Shown: piece after piece, positions 21,761-33,194 of the stretch
Layout: each line of letters opens with the position of its first letter
Position numbering within the stretch: the first letter of the stretch is position 1
Assembly (NCBI RefSeq): GCF_037975245.1
Contig: NC_092577.1
Coordinates: 13,064,513 to 13,128,512, forward strand
DNA: 64,000 bases
Origin: Apostichopus japonicus
Lineage: Eukaryota; Echinodermata; Holothuroidea; Aspidochirotida; Stichopodidae
Reading direction: 5' to 3'
Program-made: the position numbers and the translations under genes
The notes under the pieces: model-generated
Databases searched by the model: none
What the model was told of the DNA's origin: nothing
The model's input: only the letters and a program-made list of their open reading frames with translations

Positions 21761-23896
21761 ATAACCAGGTGCGTATCCAGGGGGGGGGCGATGGGGGCGC
21801 GCGCCCCCCGGGTAAGAAAAAGAGAAGAGATAAAAAGAGAAGAAAAAAGGAAAAAAGAGGGGGAAAAAGAGGAGGAGGAGAGGAAGGAAGGGAAAAGAAA
21901 AAAAGAGAAGAGAGAAAAAGGAGAAAAAGAGGGAGTAAAAGCAAAACGCGAAGACACCGGGAAGAGAAAGAAGAACAGTGACATCATTACAGCGCTGAAG
22001 GGTAGCCAGTGACGGATCAATGATTTCGTAAAAGTGTGACTCACCCTACCCCTTACACCGACAACTCCATTTTTTGACGTTTCCATTTTCCTCTGTCACT
22101 AATGATCTATATATATATACTATATATGGTCTATCATAACGCGTGTGTAGAATTGTGCTATGAAACCAGCTGTGGCTGGTCTCGAACTCGACCGTGTCGT
22201 CGGGGAACATGACGCATTTTGGGATGGGGGCAACCGCCCGCCCCCCCCCCCCCCATTTCAGCATTTTTTTAAATGATATCGCTAAGTAATTTCAAAATAG
22301 AAAGTGCTTAGAGGCAACTTACAAGGCATGGGAAGTGTCATTTCCAGCGATCTAGGAGACATTTTCGGCCAAAATTTGCTTGTACGCTTCGCGCCAACCT
22401 ATGGTGGCGCTACGCTCAGATAATTTGCCTACAGGCTTCGCCCCTCCCTTGGCAAATTCCTCGCTACGCGCCTGTTCGAATTTGTAACGCAAACAGCAGA
22501 TATCACATCATATCAGTGAGCATGAAAATGGCGTTCCAGGATGAAAAGCCTCAAAACTGTCCGACTTGCCTGAAAAAATAACCAAAAATTTTCGCGCGCG
22601 AAGCGCGCGTTCAACGTGTTCATGTCAATATCATATAAGCAAGCATCGGTTATTACATCGCATGCCATCATGTACCGTACGGTCCGTTCAAATTGCGCAG
22701 TATACCGCGGGATGCTAATGTAAACAACGACATGTCTCATGTAGATGTATAAAAAGCATGGAGGTCCAATTATGTCAAAACTCTTTTACATTAGTAATGG
22801 CGAATTAGGGCCTACACCCCCGCCGCGCAGTGGTGGAGCGTCCATATGGTCGGGGCGGATGCCCCCTGACGGACTCAAATGGACTGCTGGCGCCTTTTTC
22901 AGCTCTTTACCACTTTTTACTTATTCTAGATTATTGACTTTTTTATTGCGCTCTCATCTACTTATTGACATTTGTCACATTTTGTTGGTGTAATTTGGCG
23001 ATGAAACCTTATTCTTCGTTTATCTGCAAATTAGCCAGGCCCGGAAAGGGTCATTTCCGGCGATCTAGGGAGTATCTTTACTCAAAAATTTTCTGTACGC
23101 TACGCGCCAACCAGTGGTGGCGCTCCGCTTAGATAGTGTCGAAAGCGCCCCTTCAGACCATTCTCGCCACTCCTGACCAATACCCCTATCTCCGCCACTG
23201 CCGCCGCGCCTCCTACGCCTATGCGTGTAGTGTTCGGTTTCGGAAATATCTGCTATTTTTTCATTTCCTTCAACCAAGTTTTATGATAGCCGTTATAACA
23301 GGTTTTAATATTTGTACACCAATAAATTAACTGTGTCTGAATTTTCGAAAATTTCTGACCAACATTCTACATCACACTTCCCTCTACTCGTGCAATTTTG
23401 ACTGGTCTGTTAGGGGTTGAAGGATGTTTTTTCTATATTGGTTGTCCATATATGAAATTTTGTACAACATTATGGGTATGTTTTGAAGTGAGTTTATTCA
23501 CGAGAAATGTGAATTTTCAAATTCTGAACAAATATGGGGCTTAAAACCTTGCAAAGTGGGGCTGATGGGTATTGTGGTCCGCGACGTAGAATCACCTACA
23601 AAAGCAAAGACCCACAGGAGATGCGATCAGGTCGAACATGATGTGTGCCGGGTTGACAATCTTCAAAAAGGTTATGGATGGAAAAAAAAAAAACTATTAG
23701 GAAATACTTGGTTCTCAGGCAAAAAGTGTACATCTGGTTGGTCATTTCAAGCCCGAGAAGTGCCGTTTCCGGTGATCTGGGGGGTTTCAAAACAAGAAAT
23801 TTTCTTGTACGCTGCGCGCCAACCGATGGTGGCGCTCCGCTTAGATAGTAATTCGCGCCCCCCGGGTTTGAAAATCCTGGATACGCGCCTGATAAC
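21761..23896. mobile_element. 2.1-kb TIR element (family A), copy 1, with 5-bp target duplication
   Basis: The element 21766-23891 begins CAGGTGCGTATCCAGG and ends with its inverted counterpart CCTGGATACGCGCCTG. It is flanked by ATAAC on both sides (21761-21765, 23892-23896). Other units show the empty site GGCATAACACTGC, which confirms the duplication. It has no transposase. A purine-only stretch (21810-21980) lies near the left end and GC-rich hairpin modules near 22330, 23045 and 23760. A second, inverted copy is at 49428-51384. The superfamily is uncertain; 5-bp duplications are typical of Transib, among others, but these termini do not match that group. Confidence 0.85.
22820..23208. mobile_element. 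nested hAT-like element, 373 bp
   Basis: 22828-23200 begins CAGTGGTGGAG and ends CTCCGCCACTG (inverted, one mismatch), with a perfect 8-bp duplication CCGCCGCG at 22820-22827 and 23201-23208. The CAGTGG termini and 8-bp duplication are the hAT pattern. The family A copy at 49.4 kb lacks it, confirming a later insertion. Non-autonomous. Confidence 0.8.
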
Positions 23897-24091
23897 ACTG
23901 CATTTAATGTACAGTTATTCCAATTTTAAAGATGAACCCGACCAACACGGACATTATGCACAGTTATGCTAGCGATGTGCAACTGCAAATTATCCGGTGA
24001 TGACAATGTGTGTGTTTACAACGATATATAGAAGCTGCAAATGGATTTTTGTCTTATCAATGCAATACTGTTCATACAAAGAGGCGGCTAC

Positions 24092-24161
24092 ATGTCACAT
24101 AAAACAAATGAGTTCGATGAATTGTTCATGAAGTTTTACGTGAACGATGGTTGCATTCATG
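24092..24161 (+). pseudogene. first exon, cassette E, donor and TATA damaged
   Basis: The frame is open (MSHKTNEFDELFMKF ... VNDGCIH), but the donor reads CATGTTAAAT; the only GT would give phase 0, which does not fit the micro-exons. The upstream box is GATATATAG. Probably inactive. Confidence 0.5.
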
Positions 24162-24574
24162 TTAAATGTTTAACCTTTTGAATAACATTCAACAAGTGAG
24201 ATCATAAGGTTTTACTTCATGTTTCTCTGACATTACTCTAGTTGATCCAAGTTTCGTAAGGATGCAAAATAATGACTTCTCTTTATAGTAAGGACGATTT
24301 ATTAGTTGGGTTTTGCATGGACTAAGTGTAACATTTTAGACAAATAACTACAATATGTATTGCAAATTACTGCAATACTTTGATAAGAACGTCTTTTCTC
24401 AAGTAATGTTACCCGGTAATGATATCTATTTTGTTTTGGACTTTTTCAGTTACAATTTAATAATTCGATCATTCTAACCTCACATAATCTTTCTACCACT
24501 GATTCCCTTCCTTTACCTTATTAATTCATCACAAGAGATATTATCATGGTTCACGCTTATTTCCTTTACCTTAG

Positions 24575-24610
24575 AAACCACGTCAAGTGGAGCGACCAGT
24601 GCTGAAAAAG
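24575..24610 (+). CDS. micro-exon E, 36 nt
   Basis: Bounded by TTTACCTTAG and GTACGT, phase 1-1. Peptide TTSSGATSAEK; one base from micro-exon C. Possible as a cassette for upstream first exons. Confidence 0.45.
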
Positions 24611-25140
24611 GTACGTAATGTGAATGCTTTCGAAAGAGCAAGGGCGGCAGGAATCTTAACTATGCATGAACAAGATGAATGGTTTAGCAGCATCGTGTGC
24701 CACATAATTCACATCCACGTATTACTTATGAGTATAGCTTGTATGTCGTTAGACACTGGAACAATACTATTAGCTACGTCAAAGGTCCAGTTCATTAAAG
24801 ACACCAACATAACAAAACATCCCAGTTGTCCATGTGAACCAAGCGCAGTAGCATCGCACGAAAAACTATCGCAAACAGAAGCACGCATGTCGTTGGTACA
24901 GTTATTGTTTTGGCTTTGCTATGCTAAAACCATGTTGTGATTCCAGATTAAAGTTTCATGCAAACAAAACATTGCATTAACAATGCATTAATGTCGTTTT
25001 AACTAGGCATAACACTGCATTACATTTACAGTTGAGGCAATTTTAAAGATGAACCCGACCTACACGGACACTATGCACAGTCATGCTAGCGCATGTGCAA
25101 TTGCAAATTATCTGGTGATAACAATGTGTGTTTTTACAAC

Positions 25141-25148
25141 TATATAAA
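25141..25148 (+). promoter_or_regulatory. TATA box of cassette F
   Basis: TATATAAA, 69 bases before the ATG at 25210. Confidence 0.6.
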
Positions 25149-25209
25149 GAAGCTGCAAATGGATTTTTGTCTTATCAATGCAATACTGTTCATACAAAGA
25201 GGCGGCTAT

Positions 25210-25279
25210 ATGTCACATAAAACAGAAAAATTCGATAAATTGTTCATGAAGTTTTACGTGAAAGATGGTTTCATTTATG
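25210..25279 (+). CDS. alternative first exon, cassette F
   Basis: 70 nt, ATG to G|GTAATT, open. The peptide starts MSHKTEKFDKLFMKF and ends VKDGFIY. TATA box, start, frame and donor are all intact. It is the intact cassette nearest the seven-TM exon (2.9 kb away). With micro-exon F it would read ...FIY-A-TQTSVVISAAA-G, then GPPTMTG. Confidence 0.55.
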
Positions 25280-25693
25280 GTAATTGTTTAACCTTTGAAT
25301 AACATTCAACAATTGAGACCATAATGTTTTACTTCATTTTTCCCTGACATTACTTTAGTTGATCCAAGTTTCGTTATGATGCAAAATAAAGACTTTCCTT
25401 TATAGTAAGGACGATTCATTAGTTGGGTTATGCATGGAGTAAGTGTAATATTTTAGGGGAAATAACTACAAATATGTTTTGCAAATAACTGCAATACTTT
25501 GATAAGAAAGCCTTTATTCAAGTAATGTTACCCGGTAATGATATCTATTTTGTTTTGGACTTTTTCAGTTACAATTTAATAATTCGATCATTCTAACCTC
25601 ACATAATCTCTCTACCACTGATTCCCTTCCTTTATATAATTGATGCATCAGAAGAGATACTATCATGGTTCACGCTTTTTTCCTTTACCTTAG

Positions 25694-25729
25694 CAACCCA
25701 AACAAGTGTAGTGATCAGTGCTGCAGCAG
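25694..25729 (+). CDS. micro-exon F, 36 nt
   Basis: Bounded by TTTACCTTAG and GTACGT, phase 1-1. Peptide TQTSVVISAAA. After it the unit diverges into sequence shared with 14.75-15.1 kb. Confidence 0.5.
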
Positions 25730-26400
25730 GTACGTAATTGGAGTAGTTCGTTAAGTGTTTCAATACCAAACGTGTAGGTGGATGAAGTAGTTTTACCAAT
25801 CAATATGGATATGCTCAGAATGCTTGCATTCGTATTATTTAATGAAAGCTGCCCACATTTATATTATTGTAACACTACATCAAATTAATAACTACAGAGG
25901 GTTCCAGTTTCCAAGTTGACCTATTCCTAAATGAACCTACTTTATATGCAAAAAGGCAGAAATTCAGAGAAAGGAAGTTCGGTTTTGTCTCGTTGTGGGT
26001 CCTTTTTTCTTAGTATCTCCCAGTGGGCAAAAGTTAACCACGCAAACTATACTGTGTGGCTGTAGAAACATTATTAGTACCCTTGGTTATCTATTAACGT
26101 GGGCTAAGAAATATCTCAAGATTCTGTCTAAAGTCATTTTTTTAATGATTTTGCGCAACCTGTTTGAATAAAACATATCGACCTGGGGGAACATCCCTCA
26201 TTGTGCTTGATCCAGATCGATGCTTGATGCATACATAACAATGTATTAACAATGCATCATTTTTGCATCACCTAGGCATAATACTATATTAAATGTACAG
26301 TTGAGACAGTTTTGAAGATAAATCCGACCAACACGGACACTATGGACTGTTATGCTAGCGCATGTATAACTGCAATAATCGGGTGATGACTATTTACAAC

Positions 26401-26408
26401 TATATAAA
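26401..26408 (+). promoter_or_regulatory. TATA box of cassette G
   Basis: TATATAAA at the usual distance from the degenerate first exon at 26470. Confidence 0.4.
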
Positions 26409-26469
26409 CAAGCAGAAAATAGATCTTTGTCTTCTCAATGCGCATACTGTTTATGCAAGAATCGGCATT

Positions 26470-26537
26470 GTGTCACATAAAACCAATAAAGTCGAAAAAT
26501 TGTTGATGAAGTTTTACCAACGATCCTGTCATTCATG
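26470..26537 (+). pseudogene. first exon, cassette G, start codon lost and frameshifted
   Basis: GTGTCACATAAAACC replaces the ATG start. Two bases are missing before CATTCATG|GTAATT, so the frame ends in a stop. No micro-exon follows; homology to the unit ends near 26920. Confidence 0.6.
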
Positions 26538-26919
26538 GTAATTGTCTAACGTACCAATGTCATCAAAAATTCAGACATTAAGTTTCAGACACATTGCTCA
26601 ATAGTACTGACGAATCCTTCTTTTTGGTCCATACAAGTACTGGGTGTAATTTTTAAATGCTGTACAGAAATGTACGGAAATCATTCGATTGCCTTCTTTA
26701 GGGAAAATAATTAAACTATTTTTTGGAAATTACTGCAATACTTGAATTAAATAAACTTTTTAAGATAATGATACCTGGTTATGATATATATTTTCTCTTA
26801 GTCTTTTTCAGTTAAAATTTAATTATGATTTGATTTCTAATTGACATCATATTTCTACCTCTGATTTGCTTCGTTTACTTTTATAATGCACCAGAAGAGA
26901 TATTATCATGGTTCTTGCT

Positions 26920-28183
26920 TATGTTACAATTACGAATATTTGGAGATAAACCTTGTACTGTCACGGGTTCTGAAGGCGTAACGACTTGTATTATCTTTAA
27001 TATGACATATGCACCACGAATTGTTGTTCCTAAAATGATCGTGAACAGTTTCTAACGTGACCTTTTGTAGAGAATGTATTCTCTTCATGCCAAAAACAAA
27101 GTGTCGAGTATGGAGAAGACTTAGTACACGATAATTGTTATTGAAAAACAACCTCATGAACCCTTTGCTTACTTTAGTTAGTTAACCAGACAAAGCGTTA
27201 ATTTGTAATTTGGTGATAATAATTTAAACTGCATGCAAGACGTGAAGTATATTTTGTCTAATTATCATTTATATACATATATTTGTTTGACATTGACAGT
27301 AATAAGTTCCAAAAAGCCGCAACACTACTTTGTTTTTAAATGGCAAGTGCAACTACCTAATAGAAGATGCCATATTTTTAATTTTTATTTATCGTCTTTG
27401 GACAATTAGGACAATATTAATTTGAAGGTTCTCCATTGTATGGATTTTAATTCACAGACCAGTATGAACTCCCTCAAATTGATCTAGCGGCAAAGATACC
27501 AGGATTGTCTTTGTCAGCGGAGACAAAATGCTACCATTTTCTTGGCATTATCAGAACCGTATTTTGTTTATACAAGTGCCTTTAATGTGGATTTTTGTTT
27601 TTTTCATGGTCACTTAAAGTTTTTATGTGGCATAATTTGAAATTAATATCTCTTTTGCTTTTATCAATGAACCCCAAGTTGAGGATGGCAAATGTTGTCA
27701 AATTGAGGAGTAAAAGCTGTTCAATGAATTTGGAAACTTGATATTAAAAAGTCGTTGTGGGTCATATTTTGTTTATTTGTTTTTTTACCCAGTACGGTCA
27801 TTTCACATTCCTTGAAAGTCATTTCATCTTTTGTTTTCAAGGATAAAATACTTTGACCTCCATTGATCTCGGATAACATATGATCAACAGATAAAACCGT
27901 TTATTACATGTCTTCTGTAAGAAGTGTTTAGTGATTTTCAAGAAGAATTGAATAAAATAAATTGAAAGCCGGAGTTATCTTGGTCCGTAACATTCTATTA
28001 ACGATGACGTTGACGATAAAATTATGATAATGACAATGATGAGAGGAAAATGCCGATTTGGTCGATAAAGACGATAAAATTGCCGATCACGACTACAGTA
28101 AATGTGACTATGACAAACATGAGAATTTTTACAGAGTGAAACATACTTATCATTATTTTTCATTTACCAATTGCAATTTTCAG
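26920..28183. other. spacer between the array and the seven-TM exon
   Basis: AT-rich sequence. About 27550-27660 repeats the block at 16260-16360. A GAT/GAC-rich stretch lies at 28000-28090. The last 25 bases form the 3' splice site of the next exon (CATTTACC...TTGCAATTTTCAG). No other exon seen. Confidence 0.5.
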
Positions 28184-29250
28184 GTGGACCACCAACGATG
28201 ACTGGCCGTGTGATTTCCGGTGTGGTTGCTTTCAGTTTCCTCGTAATAGGTTGCGTGTCGATAAGTTTCTATTTTGTTTGTTACATTGGTGACAAAGAAC
28301 ACTATCTTCGATTCTTTGGTCATATGTCTTACCGACCGTCACTGGTTTTAGCCCCACTTATTGTTTTTCTTGCTGCGTGTAAGACGCCAGAGAAACCGTA
28401 TACATCATGGGAAAACGTGTTTGTATTTACTGAATTAAGTCGTGAAATTAAAAAGAAAGCTTTCACAACCAATAAGTGTAAGGCAAAGTTGAGCACATGT
28501 TTCATCTATCTTTTAGTACTAATTCTGGTTTGCGGGTTCAAGCTTGTATTCTTCCTTACAACACTAACTCAGTGTGGCTTGGTCTTTTTGATATTTTGGT
28601 TGATTTCTGAGTTTCTTGGAGTTTTGTTTTTCGTCTCGTTCTGCTATTTTCTATACCTGCAACGCCTTGTAATTCAGGTTGCACGCAAGAAAGCCAAATG
28701 TTTTTTTGAAAAAAACGTTGGCTTTTTCAAAGTTTGCAGTACGGAAATGAACATTTTTTTTCAAGAATATCACCCGTTAAGAAGTCTAATGCTGCCATTG
28801 ATGTATATATTTCTGTTCGAATCAACCTTCGGAATTGTGATATTCCTTACCTGGCATTATAAAGATGTAGATCCACCAAACGGAACATCGTCCCCTACAG
28901 TACAACCATACTGGTCAATCACAACTCCTGTGTGTCCAATTAACTGCCCGGCTATAGATTTCAATCATTTAAAAAGCTCCATATGGTACAATATATGGAT
29001 TGTGTCCAGACATATAATGACAATCCTTTTACCCTACTGGTCCGTTTCAGGAATGGACTTGAAATACATTTGGGATGATTTGAGGACCGAATTATACTTC
29101 TCATACAGTGAAAATCATGACTCATTCCGAAACAAACTCACTGTTTACATGAAAGGATTGCATCCCGATACATCAACCTATACAGTTCTTAATATTATTG
29201 TACCATTAATGGCTCTTGCCGCTGGTATATTTACTGTCGACCAATTGTAA
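28184..29250 (+). CDS. seven-TM membrane protein, main exon (possible Gr-like receptor)
   Basis: One 1067-nt exon after TTGCAATTTTCAG, starting in phase 1 (GT GGA CCA), 354 codons then stop. An ATG at 28198 (A at -3) could also start a 350-residue protein; numbers below count from it. Seven hydrophobic segments lie near 5-30, 46-62, 100-121, 127-154, 195-219, 262-283 and 326-347. Loops 2-3, 4-5 and 6-7 carry most Lys/Arg; loop 5-6 has an NGT glycosylation site (228) and Cys246/Cys250. This predicts a cytoplasmic N-terminus and a short outside C-terminus, the reverse of rhodopsin-type receptors and the same as insect Gr/Or channels. The length fits the Gr family, and the ending STYTVLN...VDQL faintly recalls the Gr motif TYhhhhhQF. 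Family assignment is weak; the protein itself is well supported. Phase and order link it to the upstream cassettes. Confidence 0.8.
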
Positions 29251-29333
29251 AACCTTATTTTGATGACAATTAAGTATAAAGCATTTGACAGCTTCTCTAA
29301 AATGAACTAAATCATAGAAAAGACAAAACCGAA

Positions 29334-29339
29334 AATAAA
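29334..29339 (+). terminator. candidate polyadenylation signal
   Basis: AATAAA 84 bases after the stop of the seven-TM exon. Confidence 0.4.
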
Positions 29340-29359
29340 TAGGAAAGTCATAACCAAGA

Positions 29360-30170
29360 TAGGTGGATGGGTAGATGGATTAATGAATGGGAAGAATGGG
29401 TGGATCAACGGATGGCTGGGGAGGATGGGTGGGATGGGTGGATGGATGAATTGATGGATGGATGGATTGATAGATAGATGGATGGATGGGATGGGATGGG
29501 ATGGATGAATAGATGGAGAGACGGACGGCTGGATGGGCTAATGGATGGATGGATGGGTGGGATAGGTGGGACAGGTGGGATGGGTGGAACGGGTGGGATG
29601 GGTGGATGGATGGATGGATGGGTGGGATGGGTGGATGGATAGATCGATGGATGGACGGCTGGATGTATGAATGGATGAATGGATTTGGTGGGATAAGTGG
29701 AACAGGTGGGATGGGTTGATAGGTGGATGGATGGCTGTAATTGATGGATAATTGTATGTATTTATGTGTGTATGTATGTGTATATGGATGGATTGATGTA
29801 TGGATAGATGGATGAATGGATGGCTGAAGTGGGATAGGTGGGATGGATGGATACATGGAATTGATGGATGGAATTGATGGATGGATGGATGGATGGATGG
29901 ATGGATGGATGGATGGATGGATGGATGGATGGATGGATGGACGGACGGATGGATGGATGGATGGATGGATGGATGGATGGATGGATGGATGGATGGAGTG
30001 ATGGTCGGACGGACGGACGGACGGATGGATGAATAGATTGATGGCCAGACGGACGGACGGACGGACGGACGGACGGACGGACGGACGGACGGACGGACGG
30101 ACGGACGGACGGACGGACGGACGGACGGACGGACGGACGGACGGACGGACGGACGGACGGATGGATGGAA
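29360..30170. repeat. GGAT/GGAC tetranucleotide array
   Basis: Imperfect GGAT with GGTGGGAT variants to about 29870, then purer GGAT, then almost pure GGAC over about 30049-30160. The long open frames in it (HPSI.., RPSV..) are products of the repeat. Confidence 0.97.
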
Positions 30171-33100
30171 TCTAAATTTTGTTTTCGTTTTCACACTTAT
30201 ACCTGTAAACATATTTTGTTTTCAATAATTACATGTTTTTCTATACATTTGTTTATTTTGTATTTAGATTTGAGTAATTTCAAGTGACAACCTGATGACA
30301 TCAATTTGATCTTTTATTCGATGCCGTGGGTGAGAGTGGAGTTGAGGTTGGGGTTAGAAAAAACAGTGACCGATTTTTGATTAGTACCCATTGCTTTATA
30401 GCTGTCATCGTGTTCAATATATATACATTGAAAAACATTTAAATGTATTGAAGCATTGAGACTCTATAGCTGCAAATCGGAAATTACCTTTTATATCAAA
30501 CTGCGCTTTCCTTCAAACAAGTCGTATATAATGTTATCAATATGTTTGCTTAAGATTATCTGTATAATGGCAATAAGTATTAAGCTGAGTTTTCTTCCCA
30601 AGATAACACTGTGCTTTCGAAATATGTAAGTGTTTCCTAATTCAAGTTTCTCAAGTCTCTGATTGTTTATCTATTGTAGTGACATATTCAAATTGAGTTC
30701 ATTAGTTCCAAATCATCTGTATTATATTTGAGTGAATATATTTATTTCTAGTGCCAAGTTATGGTCGGTATGAATTGGTCAAACAGATTCCTTCTAGTGT
30801 ATATTAGTAGTTTTCAGCTAACGGTCCAGGAAAAGTCTTTATTTAATGGTTTAATAATGCAGTGCTAGTGATACTAGTTATACGGCGATTAAAGTTTCTT
30901 TGACAATCGAAGCATTTCAACTTCCACCATCGGTATTTGTAATGTGCCAATCGCAAGGCTCAGGCACTGTATAGAGGTGTGCCTTCTTTCAAAGGTAATT
31001 GAAAAGTGACTTTAGTTTATAACTGTAAATAAGGTAATCGTGAAGTCTTAATATATTAAACACATTTTCAATAGAGAGTATGTGTACGATTTGAACAAAA
31101 GGAATGTTAGATAGTTGGGGTATTAGTATCACATTAAATCAGTTTCTCTTTTTCGTTAATGTTATCCATGTTTCTGTAGACACAAACGTTTTTTTTTTTG
31201 CATAGAAAAAAAGTTGTTATTTATCACGCTTACAAATTTCGTTTAGTCTTTTCTTGTCGTTCATAGTTTTGAAGTGTGTGGGTAAAACTCCTCAGTAAAA
31301 ATCAAAACATGTTGCCCTATACACGACGCTAACGTTCAACCTTGGAAATTTACATTATGCCTCACTTAGTAGTGAAGTTCGGCATTGTTAATCAAAATTG
31401 AAAATTAGAACATTGTTCAATATATTTTTCATAGTTTTAAAATAAAGAATTAATATGATCTCATCGCTTAAATAGAGATGATAAGATATTGTAGTTTGTT
31501 TTGTCAGTTGGGCCATATACAGCTGTATCATAGCAACATCTGCCATGGTCATTGTTAATTTTCCTGAGTAGCTACTCTCGGGGGGGGGGTCATCTATGGT
31601 GGGGTACCCTATTCGGCATATCGGTTAACATATGCCATTAATAGCATACGCTCAGTTTCAATGTCATTGTATTCATCTAGTCATTAGCTGGAATCCCGTT
31701 CTGTTCAATTTAGCAACAACAACAAAAACTTAGCATTGCGTATATGTTTAATACCTATAACATTCTTCTTTGTCTTGGACTTCACAGTGAGCTCAATTCA
31801 TTGCGTTCGAGGTAGTTGCCCTTAAGCCTCGGAGAAGCTTTAACATGTTCTGTTTTATTTTGAGAGAATATAAATCACATGGGTCTACTCTAAACATAGT
31901 TAGTTTCATTATATGTTATTGTCCGAGTGTGTCTCGCCCCACATCCCCTATTACGATTTATATCCGAATTAAAGAACCAAAAAATAACAGAACATTCCCA
32001 AGGAGATTTTTAAAATAGGTCAATTAATATGTTTAACATCCGGGTATGACATGGTCACCGTTTATGAAGCTATTGGACGTTTGCGAAAGCAAGAGCAAGG
32101 AGGATTTTTAGTCATGTATTAGCCTAGAAAAAAGCTTAAAAATGGGATCACCAACACAACATTTTTGCTTTTGAGACACTCTAGTAAACGAAGTGGAGCA
32201 ACAGGTCTGGCGAGCGAGACCCATTACTGAGGCGTCGAAGAATCTAGGAGCCCAATGTTCCCTGTGAGGGTAAGTCCAACTTAATATGTAGTTAAATCAA
32301 GCTAGAATAAATGCTAACACCTCAAGACAGTTGCTAATCAACAGGACACATTAAAGACACCTCACTTACCCAAATAATTACATTCATACATGTATTACTG
32401 CAAGTGCTTCATTACTAAGTACCACCCCATTAAACTGCATAACACCCTTATCTTGATTTGTATAAAAGTCCAAAACTTTGAAGTAAAGAGCAAGTTTTTG
32501 AGATGGAATAGTTAAGTATTACCTGTCCCATTTAAGTCACGGTATCATCAACAATAGAAACACTCTTCTAGCGCATATACCCAAACCAGTCATCGGTTTC
32601 ATTTATCACTCCCTTCCCACTGCCATATCCTCCACTTCCCCATCTGTTACCTCTCTTCCACTAGTCACACTTTGTTACAGCTTCCCACTGTCGTTGGTGT
32701 TCTGGTTTGCTTATTAATTCGCAGTGAACAATTAAAGCTAGACCAAATTTGTTCTCAACCCCTTTCCTCTCCCCAAATTGTAAATAGGCTTCGCCGGAAC
32801 TGTGGTATTATATTTATCATAATTGATTTATTGAGCAACACTTTCTTTTTGATGATATGATCGTCTGATTTGTTCGGGTACTACGCAATCAATGTGAAAT
32901 CACTCTCTAAGTAGACATTTATTTGTTCCGTTCGAACTGAATTTAGTTTAGAAAGCAGTTACTCTACGATGCTAAGCAGCTTTTTATGTAGGTAGGAGAA
33001 ACCTAGTGGCTTAGTACTTGCACTTTTTGTCGGATGGCTATTCATATTACAGTTTTCTGTATATATAAATATATACATAGTCCACGTGTAATCCAGAAGA

Positions 33101-33180
33101 AAATATGATTAAACAACAGCAGAGAAATAAGGTATAACTCATTTATTGACAATGTTCACAATGGTTTAAGACCAGCTTCC
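30171..33180. other. gene-poor stretch
   Basis: About 3 kb of AT-rich sequence, with poly(G) at 31580-31588. I see no exon, RNA gene or repeat I can support. Confidence 0.5.
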
Positions 33181-33194
33181 CTATCTTGTGATTG

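Larger units (their letters stand above)
18400..26920 (+). repeat. tandem array of about 1.1-kb promoter/first-exon/micro-exon units
   Basis: The block ACACGGACACTATGCACAGTC starts near 18466, 19587, 20703, 23945 and 25064, with a diverged copy near 26333. Spacing is about 1.12 kb once the 2126-bp transposon in the third unit is removed. Order in a unit: TATA box, 70-nt first exon, about 410-nt intron, 36-nt micro-exon with GTACGT, a GAAAGAGCAAGGGC block, then a roughly 400-bp spacer. Copies B-F are close to each other; G (26.3 kb) is diverged and lacks a micro-exon. The array lies directly upstream of the seven-TM exon. Confidence 0.9.

Noticed and set aside
21769-22012. Lys/Arg/Glu-rich frames
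   Set aside because: Produced by the purine-only stretch of the family-A element.
22150-22190. tRNA-like B box (GGTCTCGAACTCGACC)
   Set aside because: No A box at a proper distance and no cloverleaf; it is part of the family-A element and recurs in copy 2.
18494-25302. Plus-strand frames starting MCNC... that run through the TATA box into the first exon
   Set aside because: They use the promoter region as coding sequence, and one unit has a stop in the frame (24021). The short ATG after the TATA box explains the conserved end better.
29380-30212. Long frames rich in HPSI/RPSV and WMDGW
   Set aside because: Direct translation of the GGAT/GGAC repeat on either strand.
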